NCBI GenBank assembly: GCA_963966185.1
Contig: CAWZYM010000455.1
Location: 1-64,000, forward strand
Source of the DNA: Rhabditoides inermis
Lineage: Eukaryota; Nematoda; Chromadorea; Rhabditida; Rhabditidae
Length of the DNA: 64,000 bases
Direction of reading: 5' to 3'
Position 1 is the stretch's first letter. Each line of letters opens with the position of its first letter. Shown in pieces: positions 30,862-42,628 of this stretch. A model generated the notes under the pieces. It was not told the DNA's origin. It searched no databases and was given only the letters and a program-made list of their open reading frames with translations. A program made the translations under genes and the position numbers.

Positions 30862-33800
30862 ATGGAATATTTAGGCACATAGTAGTTGAATGTTCTTCAT
30901 GATATGTGGTTTGTGTGCATACAATGTAGTATGTAGTACTATTGAAATACGCCCACGATAAGATTCGGGTTTTGTGTTTTATCTTATCGAAGTTGTTGTG
31001 TGGCACACTCTACAGATTAGTTTGCCACAATTCCTTGCGTTCCGTCAACGTTTTCTGTTTCACAAGTTTTCATCAGCCCACCGGGTACTATATAATTCGC
31101 CCAGTTACCGGTCATATTGTTGCATTGTGGATGTGCTCAGTGTGCGTGAAATACTGGTTCATTCATTCGCCTATCGCATCGATCGCATGCGTCTCCCGCT
31201 CCTCCCATTCACCCCTGCGCTCTCTCTCCACTCACTCTCTTCACTTCCCCACTCACCGCATTATGTCGCCCCAGTTGTATTCGTAGTTTGTATCGTTGGC
31301 GTCATTGCTACTACGCGGCTTTTTGACGTGATTTGGAGTTGTTTTACAGTTTGCGTTTTGATTGTTTTTATTCAGTATTTTGTTGCATTGCTAGAATGTC
31401 GTCGCGGCCCGGTCAGCGGCGGAAGGAGAAGGCTCCGTCTGCGCTCGTCTCCATCTTCGGATTCCAGGTATGACGATTGTTGTGAATAGGAATGATGTGA
31501 GTGTTAGAATGTGGCGGCGATCTGCGGCTTCGTTCTCGTCACGTACGCCTCCATGCTCGCCACCCAGCACGGACTCAACTGGATCAGCAAGGAGAAGTGA
31601 GTGGATACACCATAAGTGTTCGATCAATCAATCATTCAAGAGGGAACTGATATATTCTTTCATTGTTCGGTAGATCAATGAGCCCTGCAGGTACAACGAC
31701 ACCCCGCTGTTCACGGCGCAGAAGAACTCTGACGGTTCGACAAGCTGGAACATTGTGACGGTGACCGATCTCGACAAGGACAGCAAGTTGGACGCGAAGA
31801 AGTGGCAGGCGATTATCAAGCAGGGAACGCTCACGCTCGGCGCCGACGGAAAGACGGTCAGTGTTTGCTCGTGTGTGCAGTATTTGCGAATAGGTTCGAT
31901 GGAAACAAAACAAGTAGTCAAATGTACTTACGAAAATACTGTTGAAACGTAATTCTGTTACGTATCCATGTCTTCAGGCGTCTGTGTCGTGGCGGGACGC
32001 TGACGACTTCGCTGTGTCGTCGAACATTGCTGCCGGCGGTCGCTCCATGGAACTCTCCGACTTTGCCGTGTTTGACGGAAAGCTGCTGTCGTGCGACGAC
32101 AGGAGCGGTCTGGTCTACCAGATCAAGAACAAGAAGGCGATTCCGTGGGTGCTGCTCAACGACGGCCCCGGCGACGTGACCAAGGGTCTGAAGGCGGAGT
32201 GGATGACTGTGAAGGACGGGCGGCTGGTGGTCGGCGGACTGGGCAAAGAGTGGACGACGACAGAGGGCGAGTACGTCAACGACCACCCCATGTGGGTCAA
32301 GATTGTCGCGCCGAATGGAGCCGTGGAACACGTGCCCTGGAAGGACGTGAGTGGTTTATATTTAAGTAGCTGTCAGTCTCTTCAAACGACTTTGGATTGC
32401 CTTCAAACTACTCCCGTTATGTCTTGCGATATGCCTTGCGATTTGCCTTCGAATTACTTACTTCAAACGACTTCGGATTACTTGCGATAGCCTTGCAACG
32501 CTTTCGAATTACTTTGAGTTACTTCGGATAGGTTTTCGAAGAGACTGACCGCGCCTTCACTCAATCAATCAATCAATCAATCATTTCACAATAGTAACTC
32601 CGCGGGCTAGGAAGACAGCGTTCTCATGAGCTATTCCCCGCCTTGCTCAAGGGTACTGGGGGAAGATCATTTCGACCCGACCGCGCGATGCGAGACAGGA
32701 AGAAAAAAACTCCAATATTAGTTTCACTATGCGTCGAAACTAATATTGGAGTATTGCTTCATACGAATCACTGAGAGCAATGTAATTATTTCAATGAAAT
32801 ATGTGATCATCATATATGATAATGACTACTGTAGGCGTACGTGGCGGCTCGTCGCGCTGCGGGCATCGAGTACCCCGGCTACATGATCCACGAGGCGGTG
32901 CAGTGGAGCGAGCTGCACAGGAGCTGGTTCTTCCTGCCCAGGAGAGCCAGCACCGGCAAGTACTCGGAGGCCGACGACGAGCACAGGGGAACCAACAAGC
33001 TCATCATCGGAAACGAGAGGCTCACCGACTTCCGGGTCGTCGAGGTGAGCATGGGGAATCCATATGTGTTGGATCATCGACTGATTGTGGGGAATGGTTT
33101 CTTTCATTCATGCTTTCATTCATGTCTGATTGCTTTCAAATCTGTCTTGTTTTCCGGCTGAAAACAATTGGAGTTGCCGTAGACTTGTCATTCTCTATGA
33201 GTGATGAGACGAATGATTTTCCAAATGTATGTCGTTGAGGTTGGCTCGGCTGGGGACGGCGCGCGCGGCTTCTCGGGGTTCCAGTTTGTCCCGGGAAGCG
33301 CGGACAACCTGATCATTGCTCTCAAGTCGGAAGAGAAGAACGGAGACCCGGTGGGCAGCTACGTGACCGTGTTCGATATCAGCGGACGCGTGCTGCTTGC
33401 TGATCAGAGACTCGAAGGCAGTCACAAGTTTGAGGGAGTCGCGTTCGTTGATTTGTAGGGGAGATGTGCCTGTAATTGCATTCCGACATTGCTCGACTAG
33501 GTTCACTTTGTATTTATGTTTTATCGAAGGTTTTGTGTGATCTGATGTACGGATAAATAAGTGTGATTTTGTTGTGTTGTGGTGCGATTGCGGATGAGGC
33601 ACGAACATTCAAATTGACAGACAACGAGTGTGGCAGAATTTCGATTCACTGAGAAACGTATCTAGGATGTACATGAGGTTCACAAAATATATCGTGAAAG
33701 AATTTGATCAAAACAATTTCCCAAAATGAACCAAACTTTGCAGAACACCTTGAACTGGTGCACCGTCGTCTGCTGTCGGCGGCGGGCGGCGGCGTGCGAT

Positions 33801-35211
33801 GGGGAGAGCAGGAGGAGCGACTCTTCCAGTGGCAGATCGGAAACGTCGAGTTCAGCTGCGGAACAAAGATCGACGCGGTGACTGCAACGTTTTTTTGGTT
33901 GTTGAAATTTGAATCGTTCAAGGATATATGTCTGGAATACTGGATGTATTGGTATTCAGTTTGGTTATAGTGAGATAGGGAAGATTTAGGGAGAGGAGAG
34001 AGAGAGGGGGGGGGGGAGGGGGGAGGGGAGAAACGTGGAAGTCGTTCAGGTCTCGTCCCGCAACTGGGACCAGAACGAGGCGGTGGCGCAGTTTGCGGGC
34101 GAGCACGCCCTGTTGACTGAGGGCAGCAGCGAGCTGATCAAGAGTCTGGCCGACGGGACGGATGTGCGATGCAACACACATGTGGGTGGGGGGGGGGGAA
34201 GGATAGAGGAGAGGAAAGGAAGAATGGGAGGGAGGGAGTGGTGGGACCGGTAGAGAGCTATGAAGTGATGTGGATGCGACACGGGAGGAGGTGGTAGTGA
34301 TAGAGTTAGAGAATCGTTTCGTTGTAAATGAGTGCGATCAGATTACAATTGGGTTTCGGATTGAAGAAGTTTAAGTTCAAGTTCAAGTGTTTATCCGGAA
34401 TCGTTATAGCTGAATATGACAATCACAATCACAATGATAGGATAGGAAGCATACAGTGGGCCAAGATCTTATGGGCTAACGCCGGGGAAAGACAGTTGGG
34501 CAGACGAGGTTAGTGGCGGAAGACGATTCTTGATCGATAATTCTCCGATACTTGATTGATATTCTTTCTATAGACCATTAGAGTACCATTGTTGATGTGG
34601 ACAGCTCCGGAGACTCCTTTGCTTTGCGCGCCTGAACTGCTTCCACATGAGCTACTTCCCGCCGGCTCAATGGTTGTCTTGGGAAGGATTCTCGTCGATG
34701 CACCCGAACATTCGGCAGCGGCGGGGCAAAATGAAGACCCAACCGCACGCTGCGGGGAAAAGAAAAAAAGGAATTGAAGAAGTACGGTTTTTTATCAATG
34801 TTTTTTTTCAGGTGGACCGTATCGTGTGGCAGGGCAAGCGCAAGATCCAAGTCTTCTGTGGCAGCAAGCGATTCGAGTGCGACAAGGTGGGTCGTAGGTG
34901 TTGTAGAATCTGGGATTATGTTTCAATCAATCAATCATTTATCCAGAATCGCTATATCCTGACTTGTTTCATTTTTTTTAAAATTAACTTCATCATATCG
35001 TGGACGTGGTTCTTGATATTGCTAGCCAAGAGATTGTTTTCGTCAAACTCTCATATTAGGTGATCGTGGCGCTGCCTCTGGCTGTGCTACAGTCGGACCA
35101 GATCAAGTTCGAGCCTGCGCTGCCGGCCGGCAAGCAAGCCGCGCTCGGCAAGATTGGAGCCGGGCTCATCGAGAAGGTCGGCGTGCTGCTGCTCTTTCCC
35201 TCCATCTCTCT

Positions 35212-35266
<55 letters not shown>

Positions 35267-35881
35267 CTTTCCCTCTGTTCCGTCCCCTTCCTTTTTACCG
35301 CTCGCTTGGTGATAGACTGGAGAGATTTACCGCTGCCGCTACTTTCATCGAATCATGCAATGTTCAGATCGCGGTACGTTTCCCGCGTCGCTTCTGGTCG
35401 TCGCTGCTCAAACCGGATGGCACCCTCGACTACTTTGGCCACGTACCAGAGGGTGCGGACAAGCGCGGCCTGTTCAACATGTTCTACGACTTCAGCACCA
35501 GGGTAACCTCCTTGACCTGTATTCTCATTGATGATATTGTTCATACATTCTTCGTGGGTGGTCTGACCCTCCCTTTCTAGGCATCGTCTCCGAAGAACGT
35601 CTCCTACGTGCTCATGTCGTACGTGTGCGGTGACTCGGTGGGTGGTCCCGGCGTATCGATTGATTATCGATCGCTTTGCACAGGTGGACATTGTGAACAA
35701 GCTGAGCGACGTGGAGGTGGTGGAGATGTTTGTCGACACGTTGCGCGGAATGTTTCCCAACGAGGTGGGTTGTCATTGTCACCATGTCATTGTCATCATG
35801 TCACTCAGAACATTCCCGAGCCGGATGGGCATGTGGTGACGCACTGGGGAAGGGATCCGCACATTGGAATGAGGTGAGAGG

Positions 35882-35913
<32 letters not shown>

Positions 35914-36392
35914 AGAAGACCGTTCTGTTCAGCTACTCGTTTGTGCGTGTCGGCGGCAGTGGCGACGACTACGACCGCATAGCGGACGACGTGCAGGGAA
36001 AGCTGCACTTTGCAGGGGAGGTGAGCAGATGGCAGGGAAGAGGAAATAAGTGGAGAAATCACAATCAATATCAAATTATGTATCTCTAAAAAGCACGTCA
36101 CAATTATGTAAATTGTGATAAACACATCCGGTCTTCTAATGGAGATTGTATGTGAAATGGCTGACCACCGTATTTGTGGATGGGAAACGTATACATTGTT
36201 GTTCCTGAACTGTCTACATTGTCTACAATCATTTTCAATACGACAGTTGGTTCTGGAAATTTTTTAAAAATATTTCATGATGTGTGTTTTCAGTGCACGA
36301 ACCGCTTCTTTCCGCAGACGATGACAGGATCGTACGTGAGTGGATTGCGGGAGGCTGGGAAGATTCTCGATGAGTGGAGCAGGGGAGAGTAG
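25723..36392 (+). CDS. Lysine-specific histone demethylase KDM1B/LSD2 homologue
   Basis: Twenty-eight exons close in frame (about 858 aa; human KDM1B is 822). Exons: 25723-25842, 25941-26024, 26100-26162, 26321-26412, 26582-26680, 26740-26830, 26876-26953, 27030-27098, 27336-27424, 27717-27778, 27881-27965, 28069-28168, 28365-28468, 28602-28668, 28779-28904, 30196-30285, 30382-30459, 30592-30688, 33744-33877, 34050-34181, 34812-34886, 35060-35176, 35368-35502, 35581-35637, 35684-35764, 35809-35873, 35933-36020, 36294-36392. N-terminal acidic/proline region, a cysteine-rich zinc finger from C102, a CW zinc finger (about 184-230), a SWIRM domain (about 290-395), then an amine oxidase with FAD motif [14 protein letters not shown] (from 406), no tower insert (as in LSD2, unlike LSD1), the FAD-proximal lysine at about 684 and FAGE at 823-826. 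It demethylates histone H3K4me1/2 in the nucleus. Intron 27099-27335 has a GC donor. Two other genes lie inside its introns. Confidence 0.93.
29183..29928 (-). CDS. Secreted, highly charged KAKE/LEA-like repeat protein
   Basis: Three exons, 29928-29874, 29825-29761 and 29713-29183, close in frame (216 aa). A clear signal peptide ([19 protein letters not shown]) is followed by an acidic segment ([12 protein letters not shown]), then a long Lys/Ala/Glu-rich region with repeated motifs such as [30 protein letters not shown] and QAKAAEAKA. The composition and roughly 11-residue Ala/Lys/Glu periodicity resemble group-3 LEA-like proteins, but no family assignment is secure; it could equally be a disordered secreted or cuticle-associated protein. 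It is nested antisense inside a KDM1B intron. A TATA box lies 33 bp upstream of the ATG. Confidence 0.8.
29961..29968 (-). promoter_or_regulatory. TATA box of the KAKE-repeat gene
   Basis: TATAAAAG on the minus strand, 33 bp upstream of the ATG at 29928. At the usual 25-30 bp spacing the 5' UTR would be only a few nucleotides long. Confidence 0.6.
31396..33458 (+). CDS. Calcium-activated nucleotidase (apyrase, CANT1 family)
   Basis: Six exons close in frame (374 aa): 31396-31467, 31508-31596, 31691-31856, 31978-32346, 32835-33044, 33240-33458. A short basic N-terminus is followed by one hydrophobic span (about residues 25-46), giving a type II Golgi/ER or secreted topology as in CANT1. The catalytic region has family motifs: [69 protein letters not shown], and near the C-terminus [11 protein letters not shown] and [10 protein letters not shown]. 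It hydrolyses nucleoside di- and triphosphates (UDP/GDP-type) with Ca2+. It lies wholly inside a KDM1B intron on the same strand; a shared primary transcript or its own promoter are both possible. Confidence 0.92.
32709..32752. repeat. Perfect 17-bp hairpin in an apyrase intron
   Basis: ACTCCAATATTAGTTTC and its exact reverse complement, separated by a 10-nt loop. It lies in apyrase intron 32347-32834, which also holds degenerate CTTCAAACGACTTCGGATTA-like tandem units at 32380-32540. Confidence 0.7.
35208..35261. repeat. (CT)n in a KDM1B intron
   Basis: CT run within intron 35177-35367. Confidence 0.9.
35878..35914. repeat. (GA)n plus G-run filling a short intron
   Basis: Most of the 59-nt KDM1B intron 35874-35932 is this GA/G tract. 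Confidence 0.9.
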
Positions 36393-36685
36393 AAGGAGGA
36401 GTGGGGTAGGAGGAGGAGGAGGAGAAGCGACGGTGTTCCTTTATGTGTTTCCTAGGAGGCTCTAATCGTATGTTTGTGTGCGTTACGTATTCCGGTAGGG
36501 TATACTGTTACGTTGTCGTATTCGATTGTTATTCACTGTTGCGTGTTTTTCTTCATATTGCTCTGTTTTTGAAAAGTCAATATTTACTCGATTAGCCAAA
36601 TGCTTGATTACTAGTTGCGATCTCGTTTTTCACCACACTTTGACTATTTGTTAATTCTGCAAACTGAATATGATTGTTATTTTGA

Positions 36686-36691
36686 AATAAA
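36686..36691 (+). terminator. Polyadenylation signal of KDM1B
   Basis: AATAAA about 295 bp after the KDM1B stop codon (36390-36392). Confidence 0.55.
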
Positions 36692-36973
36692 TCTTTTCGA
36701 TGAAAGTTTAAGAAGAGGCGATTTTTGATGTGCGAAAGCAGTGTTTGGTTGTTTTGTTATCATTTTGATGCTTGGAAAAGTCTGTCATTTTGCAAACAAT
36801 CGACCATGTATCATTTCCCTCAACAATTTCAATGAGGCGGTTGTTATTGCTACTACACTGTGTGAATGGTGGGGTGAACACGACTCATTCCTCTTTACAA
36901 GTATAGGGTTACTGTATCATGTTACAGTAGTAGTACGGTAGTAGTGCGGTTACAGTACTGTACGCGCACGCAG

Positions 36974-37084
36974 GCCACGAGCACTCGGGACACGAGCCGG
37001 GACACTTGGCACACGCCAACGTCGTCTATGCGAGCTGCCCGCGGTATGACGAGGTGGGTATCTCTTCCTCTCTCTCTCTCCCCT

Positions 37085-37117
<33 letters not shown>

Positions 37118-38798
37118 CCTTTCTTTCTCTCTCCCCTCTCTCTCCCTCTCTCTCTCTCTGAGAACACTGACAGTCCGCTCTTCTGACGCCGTAATGTTGG
37201 AAGAGCAGCGTCGACAATATGTTTGTAGGGCGATGTAGTGCAGCACTCTTCGATCGCTGCCGCCTACCCCGAAGAGGACGTGCGCATTGTTGTCGTCACG
37301 CCGGAGAGGTGCGGGGTTGCGATAGAGTACCGTATTCTGATCGAAGAGTGCGGTAGTTTCAGAGCCGCCGCCAACTGCGCGCTGACAGTGCGCTTCACGT
37401 ACTCGGTGGTGAGACACGAGACTGTTCCACTGTCCATGCACGTATTCAGGTGTTGCTAGTGAATCTGCACGACAACGACTACCTGGAAGTGACGTCGACC
37501 ACGTATCATCGAGGAGGATTCGAGGAGAAGGCGATGTGAGAGAGGGAGAGGGAGAGGGGGGGAGAGAGAGGAGGGAGAAAGAGAGTGTGTGTGGTTCAGT
37601 GGCAGCTCGTCTCGCCACCACGCGCTAGTCTACCCCACCGACTCGGACGGACTAGTCTCCGTATCCTGGCGAGCCAACTCGACCACTTCCACCAGCACAC
37701 AAGTCGGATTCATACTGCTGCTCATGAATGGTGGGCTGGTTTTTCCATCCCACGTGCACACATGCAATATCAGAACGCACATTCGAGACGATGGACTTGT
37801 GTCAGTTTGGTGTGCACAACTTCAAGGTGGTTGAGCTTGAGGAAGGGAGGAAGAGAGGGAGGAAAGGAGGGAGGGACGATATGTAGAAAGGTTTTGTAGG
37901 TGTTTCCGCAGTGGCGCCGCAACGTTCCGCCGAAGAAGTGTATGAGCAACCGGCTGATGATGTTTTTCGAAGGCTACTTGAACGAGAAGGACCCGAACAA
38001 CCCCAAGCAGATGAGGAACAGAATATCGATCGTCAACCAGTGAGTATTACATTAGAAAACAACCTAATTAATTGATTGTACATATGAAACATGATAAGTA
38101 AATAGTAATGATGCAGTGTCTCGAAACAGCCCCTTCAAAACACCTTAGGAACACGCAGTTTTGTCGTGTTTTGGAGGCGTTTCAAAGGAAGTTTCGAAGA
38201 GAGTTTCCAAGAGATTGAGCGCTACTCCAGTCAGAGAGCTCGAACATAGCTCTGTGACATTTTCAGGCATATTAGTTTCTACACAACACTTCTACACTAC
38301 ACGGATTTGAAATGGGATTAATTATACTAGATAAAAAGAGTAAATAGTAAATCGTTGCAGAACGTCAGTGGAAGCTGCGCACGTGGGCACGTTGAGAGTG
38401 TACGAGCTGATCAGACCGGGAGACAGTCGAGAGACGGACAGAATGGTGCGACATGTGATGGGATACCGGCACGAGTACCAACACGATGGTGCGCGCTCAT
38501 CTCTCTCTCTCTCCCTGTCTCTTTTTCTGTCTCTCTCTCTCCACCTCTCGCTACTTTCTCTCTCGGTTTCACATGATATTCCCCCTATCACTCTCTTTTC
38601 CGCAAACGTTCACTGATTCAGAGATCATGCTGTTCTCTCTGATCGAGTTCCCTAATATGGTTGGCCGGGCGACTGTCGAGAGAATCACACGCGACACAGA
38701 GAAGCGCGCGTACCTATGGAACTTCGCCAGAGTGATAAGTACGTGAGAGTTTACTGAACTAACTATCAACTCACTCTCTCCCCCCTCTCCCCCTCTCC

Positions 38799-38868
<70 letters not shown>

Positions 38869-39906
38869 TCTACTCTCTACCCTTTTACCAGTAACAGTGA
38901 GAGTATTGCAGGCACGAGTCTGTCGCGTCGCCGGCCCAATGTGCTGGCAGTGGTGGGAAGTGAGGAGATCGTGCAGCTGAGAATGGCGTGAGAATCGATC
39001 AATAGATTACGTTGATTACTCTGATTATTGAACTGAATAATTACAATGCAACTGATTGATTACTACTTTTTTATACTGTATGGCTACGTGCAGTTTTGCA
39101 TGAAATTTGCAAAATGCGTTTCACAATTTCCAGCAAGTGGGACGAGCACCAGTGCTCGAATGTTGATTCGGTGAAGGTGCTGTTGAAAACGCGACATCAC
39201 AGGTGAGCCCCCCTCTCTCTCCCTCTCTCCCCCTCCCTCTCCCTTCCTCCATTTTCCTTCTCTCTCTCTCCCTCTCTCTCTCCCCCTCTCTCTTCAGAGA
39301 TCTGCACCCTCTATGTCGCTTCGGTCCGCACTCGGACACTCTGGAGACGGGCGTAAACATGATTCGCCTGTCGTCATGCCGAGAAGTCGACGATTGGAGC
39401 GAGCACACCGTCACCCTCACCACCTACTCGGAGCACCTCGACCCGAGTGGGTTACTGTAGTATCCGAATGGGTTACTGTAGTATCCGAATGGGTTACTGT
39501 AGTACTCTTTAAAATAGGGTACTATGTTACAGACATGATCACTGTAGTCTGCAGCCTGTAGCAGCAATAACATCTTAAATAATTTCATGTTATTTTTTCA
39601 GGCCGCATAGCAGACGACGTCATGGATACAATGAACACGCTACTAATACATGTCCGATTGCACGACCCGAAAAAGTTTCTGTTCGTGCTGCATGTATGTT
39701 ATGGTCAAATTTGATTTATCATCTCAATTTTGTCTTCAGAACGTCATTATTCCCTTTATCATGCTTGTGTCGCTGATATCTCTCGGAGTCTGTATGTGGC
39801 TAGCGTGGAATGTCTACAAGAGTATTACGGTATGTAATTGAAGTTATTATTTATGGTCTCACCAGGTTTCTCCCAGTTCGTTCAGAAGAAAGTGTCTAAC
39901 GTATAA

Positions 39907-39962
<56 letters not shown>

Positions 39963-40213
39963 CTGAGAGAGAGAGGTTATACGATCATTCTTGCAGATAG
40001 AGCTCTGTCCAAAGACGCGTATCGTGCGAGTGATCAGCTCCGACCACGCCTCGCAGTCTGGGGATAGGCGAAGGCCGCCGCGCTCCAATCCCTCGTACAC
40101 CAACCTCAACGGGACAGTGGAGGGCACTGGGGGATGGACGCGCGGCACGCTGGAGCGAGCCGCATCCACAGTGTCCAAGGGATCCAAGGAGCCCCTGCTA
40201 CCACAGGTCAGCA

Positions 40214-40253
<40 letters not shown>

Positions 40254-40521
40254 CCGTCTTCAGATGTCTCCCTGCCCCTCGGACTGCCGTCGCGAATCGC
40301 TGCGAGGCCCGAAGCCCTTCGCCCTATCGCGCTCCAAGGACTCCTACCGCTCCACTTCTCTGGACAAGTCAGCCGAGCCACCGAGAAGGAAGACGTCTAA
40401 GCCGCTGGCGCGAGTGGCGCCCAGTCACCCTGCGGGGGTTGCTGGAAGGGCGACCACTCCTGTGAAGACAGTAGGTGGAGCGGCTGTGAGAACAACTAGC
40501 AAGACGAGTGGCAGCAAGTAG
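36974..40521 (+). CDS. Unrecognised type I-like single-pass membrane protein
   Basis: Sixteen exons in consistent phase give 600 residues to the TAG at 40519: 36974-37053, 37229-37308, 37363-37408, 37450-37535, 37600-37730, 37774-37826, 37900-38039, 38361-38488, 38622-38738, 38912-38987, 39134-39202, 39298-39446, 39602-39693, 39740-39829, 39997-40206, 40264-40521. The first exon, with any signal peptide, was not found. Residues 1-415 look extracellular, with beta-rich, faintly CUB-like strings (DNDYLEVTSTTYHRGG, DSDGLVSVSW). One membrane span follows at about 416-445 (VIIPFIMLVSLISLGVCMWL). The cytoplasmic tail (about 155 aa) is basic and Ser/Thr/Pro-rich. I do not recognise the family. Several introns contain CT or GA microsatellites. 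Confidence 0.7.
37065..37160. repeat. CT-rich microsatellite
   Basis: Imperfect CT run with CCCT interruptions inside intron 37054-37228 of the membrane-protein gene. Confidence 0.9.
38799..38870. repeat. (CT)n microsatellite
   Basis: Long pure CT run inside intron 38739-38911. Confidence 0.95.
39447..39520 (+). repeat. 23-bp tandem repeat with TACTGTAG
   Basis: About three copies of GAATGGGTTACTGTAGTATCC start right at a splice donor (39447). The TACTGTAG core is also scattered through other introns of the window. Confidence 0.8.
39910..39970. repeat. (GA)n microsatellite
   Basis: GA run in intron 39830-39996. Confidence 0.9.
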
Positions 40522-40975
40522 TGTTGTGATTACGATTATGGATATTGGTTTGATTGATTGATTCTGGTAATTTGTGTCTGTATATAAAGTGTGAGAAAGT
40601 TACGACGATGTGTTTTATGTATTGGCTTCACGCATCTGCTCGTTTGGTGGTGTGGTGCTCACAGTGATGTGAATTTGGCGTAAATGTGACCAGTGACATA
40701 GATCCAACAGAAACAGTGCTGCATCAACTGTATTCCTCAATTCCTGTATCTTCTCGGTCGCGTAAAATGCGGAACATTTGGCGATTTGACAGCCGGTGTT
40801 CACTTTTTTCAGTAAGCAGAAAGCAGGAACTGCGATCACTATTTAACGAGATCGTGTCTAATCGAATTATTGCGGGGTGCACCGGGGCTGTCATTCGAAC
40901 CGCTCGACCGATCAACAGAACAGTGTAATCACTCTCGGCAGTCAGTCGAACACTCCATCGAGACACGTTCCCGGC

Positions 40976-41730
40976 ATGCTGTTGCTACTGAAGTTACTGG
41001 TATTCACGGCGCTCTTCTCTACTCTGTGTAAGTTTACCGCTTTTCCCACGTTTTTCACAGTCAGGGAAAGTTCAACAGTAGCTCACTCGATGAGAGCACT
41101 GCGTTCGAATACAATGCATTGTTGGGCTGTGATGTAGCCGAAGCCGGAGTAAAACCAAAATGCTTCATGGTTTTCAGAAAATGGACTTTTCTCAACTTTC
41201 TGTGAATGGTTTATTGCGACGTTTCATGTTTATCATCAGAGTGAACACTGTTTCGAACACTCGGGGTGATTCCACTAAAAGATGATTCCCTCCGCAGAGT
41301 AATCTCTTGAATCTGGGTTATACAGTACCATCCGTAAAAAGTTCTTTTTTTAAATTAATTTTTCAGAAAAAACAAAAAAAAAACCAAAAAATCGAAATAA
41401 CTCGGTTCATAGGTGAAATTTCGACTCGCACTAAAAGAGACAAATGTGGTTCAGAGTGAAGCCGACTCAACTGAATAGTTGGTTTGATGTTTACATTACT
41501 CCTTTTCGGAGTTATACACATGTGACATGTGTCCCATTGAGAACAACCATATATGTAGAACTTCGGAAGAAAATTTAGAACTTTTCACGGACAGTACTGT
41601 ACGTTTTCCTTTTGTTGAATGCATGATTGCAGTGGCGGGTCCGCTGTCCGAGGACGCGACGTCGGAGCAGCCGCCGCTCGTGCCCGCTGCCAGTGTCTAC
41701 ACGTCGCTCGGCATTGTGGGTCCGGGGTGA
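40976..41730 (+). CDS. Short secreted peptide precursor (49 aa)
   Basis: Two exons, 40976-41027 and 41633-41730, joined in phase 1. The product is a 17-19 residue hydrophobic signal peptide (MLLLLKLLVFTALFSTL) followed by about 30 residues ending GIVGPG. There are no dibasic sites and no cysteines. A C-terminal Gly could serve as an amidation donor, so a peptide ligand is possible, but nothing beyond the signal peptide is recognisable. The 605-bp intron shows nothing else. Confidence 0.5.
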
Positions 41731-42372
41731 TAAGTAAATTAAATTAAATTTATCACATCACAAGGATGTGAATCTATTGAATCGATGGATACCTTTACCT
41801 TTTACACCACAATGAAATGCCTGTGAACAACGACCATGAAGAATCGTGCAGTAGAGTATGTTATGGTGATCCTGTTTGTTTTCGGCATCTCACAAGCCAA
41901 TGTTTCGCCATCATTTGGTACCACGCGTTTCGTGCATGATCATCGGCATTGTGATTATCATATTATTATTCTATACGTTTCAAGAACACGTGAAATACAG
42001 TAATGTAAAACAAGATGATAATTATGTGAAAGCTTCTTTCAATTATGCTTTGTCCCATAAATAATAAACGCAACATAATAATTGCGATAACAAACAAAAC
42101 AAAAAAGGGGGTGAGACAGAGAGAAAGACAGAGAGATAAAAGCCGTTTCGGGTGTAAAACGCTATACGGCAAAACTTTGTCCCTCCCACCCTCGTCAGTA
42201 ACGATAGAGAGACGTGTAATTTTTGAATGGATAGTATTGTATATGGTATATAAAAAGAAAGGAAAGAAAACGCGAAATAACTATCATAAGCAAGCAAGTT
42301 ACAAGTAATGAGCACAAAACAGTGTGGAGACGCTTGAGAATTTGTTTGTGAGTGACTGCGCGTGTACCCATT

Positions 42373-42397
42373 AGAGAGGGCGCGCAGCGCCCTCTCT
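42373..42397. repeat. GC-rich perfect palindrome, second copy
   Basis: Arms AGAGAGGGCGC and GCGCCCTCTCT around a GCA loop; shares its core with the palindrome at 7971-7994. Confidence 0.6.
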
Positions 42398-42604
42398 CTT
42401 GGGTTAAAATAAGGCTCGCGCCAGAATTTTCAAGTAGCGATATCCAAAGGACATGTTAGCAACAATGTGAAGTCTTCCAATTTATGTTAGTTAGATTCGC
42501 ACGGTTCCATAGGGCAGATCACTAATTGACGGCATCTTTGTATCTTTTCTCCGAAAGAAGTTATGAGCGATCTCGCACTCGCACTAGGCGAAAGGCCAGC
42601 GTGT

Positions 42605-42628
42605 GGGTGGGTGGGTGGGTGGGTGGGT
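42605..42628 (+). other. (GGGT)n potential G-quadruplex
   Basis: Six consecutive GGGT units satisfy the G3-N1 quadruplex pattern on the plus strand. Confidence 0.7.

Larger units (their letters stand above)
30689..33743. other. KDM1B intron hosting a same-strand gene
   Basis: The phase-1 intron between ...ASLL and EHLELVH... is 3.05 kb and contains all six exons of the apyrase gene in the same orientation. A (GA)n run lies at 30821-30859. Confidence 0.85.

Noticed and set aside
31918..32331. 137-codon minus-strand frame
   Set aside because: Shadow of apyrase exon 31978-32346, which has clear family motifs on the plus strand.
34577..34770. Possible extra KDM1B exon
   Set aside because: The flanking exons 34050-34181 and 34812-34886 join in phase without it, and its residues do not match the amine-oxidase family at that place.
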